Part shown: positions 5,341 to 9,710 of the stretch, piece after piece
Layout of the letters: every line of letters begins with the position of its first letter
Numbering within the stretch: the first letter of the stretch is position 1
Assembly: GCA_900548735.1 (NCBI GenBank)
Contig: URMC01000068.1
Location: 1 to 9,710, forward strand
DNA length: 9,710 nt
Reading direction: 5' to 3'
Origin: an uncultured Eubacteriales bacterium
GTDB lineage: Bacteria; Bacillota; Clostridia; Oscillospirales; CAG-272
Program-made: the position numbers and the translations under genes
Notes under the pieces: model-generated
What the model was told of the DNA's origin: nothing
The model's input: only the letters and a program-made list of their open reading frames with translations
Databases searched by the model: none

Positions 5341-6678
5341 TCATTTTGCGCGGCACAGCGTATGCCGCAAGGTCAGTGCAAAAAGCCCGATCGAGCAGAG
5401 AACCGCAAAGATTGGGGAGGCACCAAGATACAGCGCGTAGGAAATGGACGAGGGGGTAGATCCGTTATCCGCGGACAGATCGTTTCGCGCGATGATAAAA
5501 AGGCTGACTGTACAGATGAGATAACCGACGGCGGCAAGGGCGAGAAAAAGAGAGAATACCGCCAAAATGACAGGGCGCGTGTTTTTTTGGGGATTCATAC
5601 GCGCCGCCATGGCGTTGAAAAGAATTGCCGAGAGAATCAGAATCAGCAGGTAAAAAACGCAGGTGAGGATGGCAAGCAGAAAGTCAAATCCGTTCCAGAA
5701 TTCAAACAGAACGTCAAAAACCCGGGCGTTTATGTTCTTCGACGAAAAAGAAGGCCGGACGGAAAGCGTGGGCGCAATCCCTGCAATGCACAGAAGCAGC
5801 AAAGACAGTGCCGCGCCACCCAACGGGAAAAGCCGTCTTTTGTCAAACTCGCCCGGCGCGGTGCGGTGAATCAGGAAAGACAGCGCCAGCGAAGCGGCGA
5901 GAAGCGCCGCGGTGACAATCAATACCGCGACGGTGGAAAGTGACAGCCGGAATTCTAAGAAAGACATGGTATAGGAAAGGTAATTCATCCCCCGTGTTAC
6001 ACCAAGCAACAGGATCATGCTGATCAACATGGAAGTTGCAGGCGGAAGAATGCAATTTTGCAGTTGCAAGGCGAAAAAACATTTTTTACGAATCAACTGT
6101 GCCGTGGCGCAAATCAAAGAAATGAAAGAGAGCACCATATGGCAAAGGTAAGAGGAGGAAAGCAGAACGGAGGAGAAAACCGGAATCCCGTCCTGTAATT
6201 CCAGATTGGGGTGGTGAAACAGGATGCGCAGGGTGTGAAAAGGCGTTTGAAAAAGATTGCAAACGTTCAGAAAATCGGGCAAACTTTTCCAGTCCGGCGT
6301 ATGACTGCCGAGATCTGTAATCACAAATCGCCCGCCAAACAGAAAGGCTCCGATAAACATACAGATCAGGGCAAGATACAGCAAAACATTCCGCACCCCC
6401 AAAAAAGTTCTTGCGTGTGTTTCGGGAGAGGGTAAAGGGGCGCTTTTGGGGGACGGCGCCCCGCAACCGGGGCAAAAATCCCCTTCATAGGCGCGGTCAC
6501 AGTGCAGGCATACGGTTTTTCCGTCAATACGGTTGCCGCACATCGGGCAGTAAGTGGCTTTCTCCGGGATCGGTCGGTGGCAGATCGGACAGTTTACTTT
6601 CCCGTCCAGTCTTTTTCCGCAGTTGATGCAGAAAATGTTGGTAGTTTCGTTCTCGCATTGACAATACTTGCAGTTCAT
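5341..6678 (-). CDS. Membrane protein with three N-terminal zinc ribbons
   Basis: The 445-residue protein begins with three back-to-back four-cysteine zinc ribbons: Cys3/6/17/20, Cys30/33/44/47 and Cys57/60/69/72, each with C-x-x-C knuckles. A short Pro-rich linker (75-88) leads into a multi-pass membrane region with about eight hydrophobic segments (near 96-116, 172-194, 212-230, 249-270, 286-304, 332-356, 369-398, 413-438). There is no signal peptide, so the ribbons should lie in the cytoplasm. Many Clostridia have such zinc-ribbon membrane proteins of unknown role; I do not recognise a function. The ribbons probably mediate protein contacts or zinc-dependent folding. AAAGGAG upstream (minus strand) supports the start, and a near-perfect promoter lies just before it. 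It is divergent from the YegP-like gene and convergent with the DUF11 gene. Confidence 0.85.
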   Translation of the reverse strand: MNCKYCQCENETTNIFCINCGKRLDGKVNCPICHRPIPEKATYCPMCGNRIDGKTVCLHCDRAYEGDFCPGCGAPSPKSAPLPSPETHARTFLGVRNVLLYLALICMFIGAFLFGGRFVITDLGSHTPDWKSLPDFLNVCNLFQTPFHTLRILFHHPNLELQDGIPVFSSVLLSSSYLCHMVLSFISLICATAQLIRKKCFFALQLQNCILPPATSMLISMILLLGVTRGMNYLSYTMSFLEFRLSLSTVAVLIVTAALLAASLALSFLIHRTAPGEFDKRRLFPLGGAALSLLLLCIAGIAPTLSVRPSFSSKNINARVFDVLFEFWNGFDFLLAILTCVFYLLILILSAILFNAMAARMNPQKNTRPVILAVFSLFLALAAVGYLICTVSLFIIARNDLSADNGSTPSSISYALYLGASPIFAVLCSIGLFALTLRHTLCRAK

Positions 6679-6707
6679 TTGAGAAACTCCTTTCTGATGA
6701 TACTTTT

Positions 6708-6736
6708 ATTATAGCTTGTCAATGTATATTTGTCAA
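6708..6736 (-). promoter_or_regulatory. Consensus sigma-A promoter of the zinc-ribbon gene, with direct repeats
   Basis: Read on the minus strand: TTGACA (6736-6731), a 17-bp spacer, then TATAAT (6713-6708). Both boxes match consensus exactly. The word TTGTCAA (plus strand) occurs twice, at 6716-6722 and 6730-6736, 14 bp apart, so the -35 box has a copy of itself inside the spacer; this could be an operator pair. The whole stretch is also flanked by GCTTG/CAAGC. Confidence 0.85.
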
Positions 6737-6753
6737 GCGTTTTCGCTTTTTGA

Positions 6754-6793
6754 AAAAAAGTCAGGGAACTTGCAAAACCTCCTTGACTTTTTT
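6754..6793. promoter_or_regulatory. 14-bp inverted repeat covering the -35 region of the YegP-like gene
   Basis: AAAAAAGTCAGGGA (6754-6767) pairs with TCCTTGACTTTTTT (6780-6793), with one G-T wobble, around a 12-nt spacer. The right arm contains the -35 box TTGACT. It could be a repressor operator on DNA, or an A-tract/stem/T-tract terminator that insulates the two divergent units. A smaller AAGCG-TTTT-CGCTT hairpin lies just to the left (6735-6748). Confidence 0.6.
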
Positions 6794-6811
6794 CTTTTCA
6801 TGTGTTACCAT
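6783..6811 (+). promoter_or_regulatory. Promoter of the YegP-like gene
   Basis: TTGACT (6783-6788), a 17-bp spacer and TACCAT (6806-6811) preceded by TG one base upstream form an extended -10 promoter. The predicted leader is about 65 nt. Confidence 0.65.
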
Positions 6812-6882
6812 AAAAAAGGAACGACAAAATTCATACCGTTATGGGGTAAACGGACAAATTACGACCAAAAAGGAGGAGAAAA

Positions 6883-7713
6883 ATGGGTTGCTTTGTGATT
6901 TCTCAAACCGCGACGGGGGTGCGGTTTCTGCTGCGTTCTGACGCGGGGCAGACGCTTGCCATTTCCAAAAACTATGCGTCGCTGGATACCTGCAAAAAAG
7001 GAATCCGCAGTCTGATTACGATATTGCCCGGGGCACCTGTGGTCAATCTGACCGCGGGGGAGCGGGGGCCGAACCCGAAATGCGAAATCGACGGGGAGGA
7101 GGGCGCGTATGTGTACCGCTACAAATCCTCCAACGGCAAGGTGGTGATTGAATCCCGCCCGGTGCAGACCGAAAAAGCCGCGTTGCGCGCCATTGCCATG
7201 CTCAAAGAAGCGGTGGCGGAGCCGAAAATGATGTTCTGGCAAAAGGAAGGTTACGTACCGTTGAAACTGGGGTTGCCCACCGGTGACAAAAAGCCGTCAT
7301 CCGTCGCAAAAGCCCCTACACGGGGTGCAAAAAAACAGGAGGTCAACCACCCTGTGACCCTGCCGGGGGATTTTCTCATTCCGGCAGAATCCATCCCCGG
7401 ATGGGAGGATGGGACCCCGGCGGAGCCTGCCCCGGTCAGAACCGAGACCGTAAAAGCATCCGGGCAGGAGCCTGCAAAGCCGGAAGCACCCGCCAAGGTC
7501 GCGGAACAGGCGACCGCAAAACAGGAAGCGCCCGCCGCCAAGGTTGCGGAACCGGCGCCTGTGAAACAGGAAACACCTGCCGCGCCGAAGCCTGTCGCCA
7601 AAGCGGCTCCCGCACCGGAAACTGTCAAAAAAGTGCCGGAAAAGCCGGAAAAAGAGGAAAAGAAAAAGCATCCGTTCTTCGGGATTTTCGGCAGAATCCA
7701 TAAACTTCGTTAA
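6883..7713 (+). CDS. YegP/DUF1508-like protein with Lys/Pro/Ala-rich tail
   Basis: The 276-residue protein starts with a YegP-type (DUF1508) module: FVISQTATGVRFLLRSDAG (4-22), then SKNYASLDTCKKGIRSL (28-44), matching the beta-strand, S-x-x-Y, helix pattern of that family. A second, diverged module follows at 75-110 (AYVYRYKSSNGKVVIES, then TEKAALRAIAMLKEA). Classical YegP also has two such halves. Residues about 115-176 form a linker. The tail (177-262) is low-complexity, with Pro, Ala, Lys and Glu and a near-perfect 15-residue repeat (204-218, 219-233). It ends in a basic, aromatic HPFFGIFGRIHKLR. No signal peptide or membrane helix is seen. The role of DUF1508 is not established, and the tail is a likely flexible tether or interaction arm. 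AGGAGGAG at 6871-6878 supports the start. No clear hairpin terminator follows, so some read-through into pgk is possible. Confidence 0.78.
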   Translation: MGCFVISQTATGVRFLLRSDAGQTLAISKNYASLDTCKKGIRSLITILPGAPVVNLTAGERGPNPKCEIDGEEGAYVYRYKSSNGKVVIESRPVQTEKAALRAIAMLKEAVAEPKMMFWQKEGYVPLKLGLPTGDKKPSSVAKAPTRGAKKQEVNHPVTLPGDFLIPAESIPGWEDGTPAEPAPVRTETVKASGQEPAKPEAPAKVAEQATAKQEAPAAKVAEPAPVKQETPAAPKPVAKAAPAPETVKKVPEKPEKEEKKKHPFFGIFGRIHKLR

Positions 7714-7749
7714 AAAAGAGACAAAGCGGGAAAAATTTCTCAAAATCTC

Positions 7750-7778
7750 TTGATTAACACGCGCGTGTGTGTTACAAT
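7750..7778 (+). promoter_or_regulatory. Sigma-A promoter of the pgk-tpiA operon, with palindrome in the spacer
   Basis: TTGATT (7750-7755), a 17-bp spacer and TACAAT (7773-7778) preceded by TG one base upstream. The spacer holds the perfect 12-bp palindrome ACACGCGCGTGT (7757-7768), exactly where a repressor could block polymerase. The predicted transcript start is near 7785. Confidence 0.8.
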
Positions 7779-7794
7779 AAATCTGTTTGGAAAT

Positions 7795-7814
7795 GCGGGC
7801 GGTACGCCGCCTGC
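7795..7814 (+). other. Stem-loop at the 5' end of the pgk mRNA
   Basis: GCGGGCGG (7795-7802) pairs with CCGCCTGC (7807-7814) through 8 bp with one G-T wobble and a TACG loop (a UNCG-type tetraloop in RNA, although the closing pair is G-C rather than C-G). It begins about 10 nt from the predicted transcript start and is well upstream of the ribosome binding site, the arrangement expected for a 5' mRNA-stabilising hairpin. Confidence 0.6.
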
Positions 7815-7847
7815 GGAAGTTACAAATTCATGAAAGGGGTTTATGTT

Positions 7848-9143
7848 ATGACCTACAACAAGAAAACCATTGAAGACATTGACGTCAAAGGCAAAAAAGT
7901 AATTGCCCGTTGCGATTTCAATGTTCCTATGAAAGACGGTGTGATCACCGACACCAAGCGGATTGTCGGCGCTCTGCCCACCATTCAGTACCTGGTGAAA
8001 AACGGTGCCGCAGTGATTCTTTGCTCTCACCTCGGCAGACCCCACAACATTTTCAACGAGAAACTGAAACTCGATAAGAAAGAAAAGAAAAAGATCGCCG
8101 CTCTGCCTGAGGCAGAACAGGCAGCCGCTACCGCCGCCGCGCTGGAAAAAGCAAAGGGCGATGTGACCAAGCTGTCTCTCGCTCCTGTTGCCGCCAAGCT
8201 CTCCGAGCTGTTGGGTCAGCCCGTGATCATGGCAAAAGACGTTATCGGCCCCGATGCCAAGGCAAAAGCCGCGGCGCTCAAGCCCGGTGAGGTCATGCTG
8301 CTTGAGAACGTCCGCTTCCACGAAGAGGAAGAGGCAAACGACCCTGCCTTTGCCAAAGAGCTGGCTTCCATGGCGGATATTTACGTCAATGACGCGTTCG
8401 GCACCGCGCACCGCGCACATGCAACCACTGCCGGTCTTGCCGATTACCTGCCCGCCGTTTGCGGTTACCTCATTCAGAAAGAGATCACCATTATGGGTGG
8501 TGCGCTGGAGAATCCGAAGCGCCCGTTCGTGGCAATTCTCGGCGGTGCCAAGGTCTCCGATAAAATCGGCGTGATTGAAAACCTGATCGAAAAGGTGGAT
8601 ACGCTCATCATCGGCGTTGGCATGGCTTATACCTTCTTCAAGGCACTGGGCAACGAGGTCGGTACCTCCATCTGCGAGACCGACAAGCTGGATCTGGCAA
8701 GAGGTCTGATCGAAAAAGCGCGCGCCAAGGGCGTTTCCTTCCTGCTCCCCGTAGACAACGTGATCGGCAGAGAGTATGACGAAAACACCACCTATATGCG
8801 CATTTATTCCGACTCCATTCCGGACGGCTGGATGGGTCTTGACATCGGCGAGAAGACGCAGGAACTGTACGCAAAGACCCTGATCGGTGCCGGCACCATT
8901 GTGTGGAACGGCCCGATGGGCGTTTCCGAGTGGAAGCACTTTGCCGCAGGCACCGAAACGGTTGCCCGTGCGGTTGCGGAATCCGGCGCGATCTCCATCA
9001 TCGGCGGCGGTGACTCCGCGGCGGCTGTGGAGAAACTCGGCTTTGCCGATAAGATGACCCATGTTTCCACCGGCGGCGGCGCGTCTCTCGAATTCCTGGA
9101 GGGCAAGGAACTGCCCGGCATTGCCTGCCTGCTGGATAAATAA
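7848..9143 (+). CDS. pgk: Phosphoglycerate kinase
   Basis: Phosphoglycerate kinase converts 1,3-bisphosphoglycerate and ADP to 3-phosphoglycerate and ATP in glycolysis. All hallmark motifs are present in the 431 residues: RCDFNVP (21-27), SHLGRP (60-65), LLENVRFH (151-158), FGTAHRAHA (184-192), AILGGAKVSDKI (229-240), WNGPMGV (353-359), IIGGGDS (384-390) and STGGGASLEFLEGK (407-420). The usual length is about 395; the excess is an insertion at about 66-108 between SHLGRP and SLAPVA, rich in Lys, Glu and Ala and probably helical. GVSEW (358-362) has Ser where most Pgk proteins have Phe. I place the start at 7848 because GAAAGGGG (7832-7839) precedes it at the right distance. A frame-extended GTG at 7767 would overlap the -10 box and is rejected. 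It is the first gene of the operon with tpiA; gapA is not adjacent. Confidence 0.97.
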   Translation: MTYNKKTIEDIDVKGKKVIARCDFNVPMKDGVITDTKRIVGALPTIQYLVKNGAAVILCSHLGRPHNIFNEKLKLDKKEKKKIAALPEAEQAAATAAALEKAKGDVTKLSLAPVAAKLSELLGQPVIMAKDVIGPDAKAKAAALKPGEVMLLENVRFHEEEEANDPAFAKELASMADIYVNDAFGTAHRAHATTAGLADYLPAVCGYLIQKEITIMGGALENPKRPFVAILGGAKVSDKIGVIENLIEKVDTLIIGVGMAYTFFKALGNEVGTSICETDKLDLARGLIEKARAKGVSFLLPVDNVIGREYDENTTYMRIYSDSIPDGWMGLDIGEKTQELYAKTLIGAGTIVWNGPMGVSEWKHFAAGTETVARAVAESGAISIIGGGDSAAAVEKLGFADKMTHVSTGGGASLEFLEGKELPGIACLLDK

Positions 9144-9169
9144 TTACGCCGGATAAGGAGAAAATAATC

Positions 9170-9710
9170 ATGAACGCAAAAAGAAGAACCGTAATCGCCG
9201 GTAACTGGAAGATGAACTTCACCCCCGCGGAGGCGACTGCATTTATCAACGAGATCAAACCCATGGTTGCGGGCAAAGATAACTGCGACATCATTTTCTG
9301 CGCACCGTACGTGACCATTGCCGCCGCGATGGAGGCAGCCAAAGGCTCCAACATCAAAATCGGCGCCGAGAACGTGCATTTTGCCCCCAAGGGCGCATAC
9401 ACCGGTGAGGTTTCCGCCGAGATGCTGAAAGCCATCGGCGTGGATACCGTGATTATCGGCCACTCGGAGCGCCGCCAGTATTTCGGCGAGACCGATGAGA
9501 CCGTTAACCTGCGCACCAAAGCAGCGCTTGCCGCCGGCATGCGTGTCATCCTGTGCATGGGCGAAGTGAAGGAACAGCGCGTTTCCGGCATCACCAATGA
9601 GGTGTGCGCGATGCAGATCAAATTGGACCTCGCAGGCATTTCCGCAGAGGATATGAAAAACATCATCATCGCCTATGAGCCCGTTTGGGCGATCGGCACC
9701 GGTCTTACCG
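9170..9710 (+). CDS. tpiA: Triosephosphate isomerase (3' end cut by the window)
   Basis: Triosephosphate isomerase interconverts dihydroxyacetone phosphate and glyceraldehyde 3-phosphate. The first 180 codons are present of about 250 usual. AGNWKMN (10-16) carries the substrate-binding Asn12 and Lys14, IGHSERR (96-102) has the electrophilic His98, and YEPVWAIGTG (169-178) contains the catalytic base Glu170 and the start of mobile loop 6. ENVHFAPKGAYTGEVS (67-82) is the dimer loop 3 region. The start ATG at 9170 is preceded by AAGGAG (9155-9160). It lies 26 bases after pgk with no terminator between, so the two are co-transcribed; further glycolytic genes may follow outside the window. Confidence 0.97.
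   Translation, partial: MNAKRRTVIAGNWKMNFTPAEATAFINEIKPMVAGKDNCDIIFCAPYVTIAAAMEAAKGSNIKIGAENVHFAPKGAYTGEVSAEMLKAIGVDTVIIGHSERRQYFGETDETVNLRTKAALAAGMRVILCMGEVKEQRVSGITNEVCAMQIKLDLAGISAEDMKNIIIAYEPVWAIGTGLT

Noticed and set aside
5281..5943. Plus-strand open frame of 220 residues opposite the zinc-ribbon membrane protein
   Set aside because: It starts inside the bidirectional terminator, is highly basic without domains, and lies opposite a gene with ordered zinc ribbons and membrane helices.
7767..7847. Upstream GTG start that would lengthen Pgk by 27 residues
   Set aside because: The GTG lies upstream of the -10 box and the predicted transcript start, and the extra residues have no counterpart in Pgk. 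GAAAGGGG before the ATG at 7848 marks the real start.
7740..9062. Minus-strand open frame of 440 residues opposite pgk
   Set aside because: Long antisense frames are common opposite codon-biased, highly expressed GC-rich genes; the plus strand is unmistakably pgk.

Overview
The window looks like a chromosomal segment of an anaerobic Bacillota (Clostridia) bacterium. An uncultured gut member of the Oscillospiraceae or a related group is my best guess. The reasons are the strong AGGAGG-type ribosome binding sites, consensus sigma-A promoters (several with an extended -10), Gram-positive protein families (a RelQ-type small alarmone synthetase, a cytoplasmic-start DUF11 protein), fairly GC-rich genes, and intergenic regions that are AT-rich with strong hairpin terminators. 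The placement is inferred from style and not from a database search.

Layout, left to right. 1-384 is a noncoding tandem repeat of a 136-bp unit: two identical copies and a diverged third. 395-1348 is a complete single-gene unit with a consensus promoter, a RelQ-like (p)ppGpp synthetase gene and an intrinsic terminator. 1349-1653 is a gap with an A-rich patch and two hairpins. 1654-2481 (minus) is an AraC-family regulator, divergent from a two-gene operon at 2550-4308: a KDPG/KHG-type aldolase and an iron-dependent alcohol dehydrogenase. The regulator probably controls that pair. 4418-5239 is a two-domain DUF11 beta-sandwich protein with no signal peptide, closed by a long bidirectional terminator. 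5341-6678 (minus) is a membrane protein with three N-terminal zinc ribbons. It is divergent from 6883-7713, a YegP/DUF1508-type protein with a Lys/Pro/Ala-rich tail. From 7750 to the right edge runs a glycolytic operon: pgk, then tpiA cut by the window end.

How the genes work together. The aldolase/dehydrogenase pair and its regulator look like a small inducible catabolic module that would feed pyruvate and a reduced or oxidised C3-C4 product into central metabolism. pgk-tpiA is core glycolysis. The alarmone synthetase is a stand-alone stress gene. I found no mobile element, CRISPR array, tRNA or rRNA, and no convincing new multi-gene defence or biosynthetic system. The most interesting points are the 136-bp repeat whose hairpin is kept although its sequence changes, a charged insertion of about 35 residues in Pgk beside the substrate-binding loop, overlapping divergent -10 elements at the regulator/aldolase junction, and a palindrome plus a 5' hairpin at the pgk promoter.
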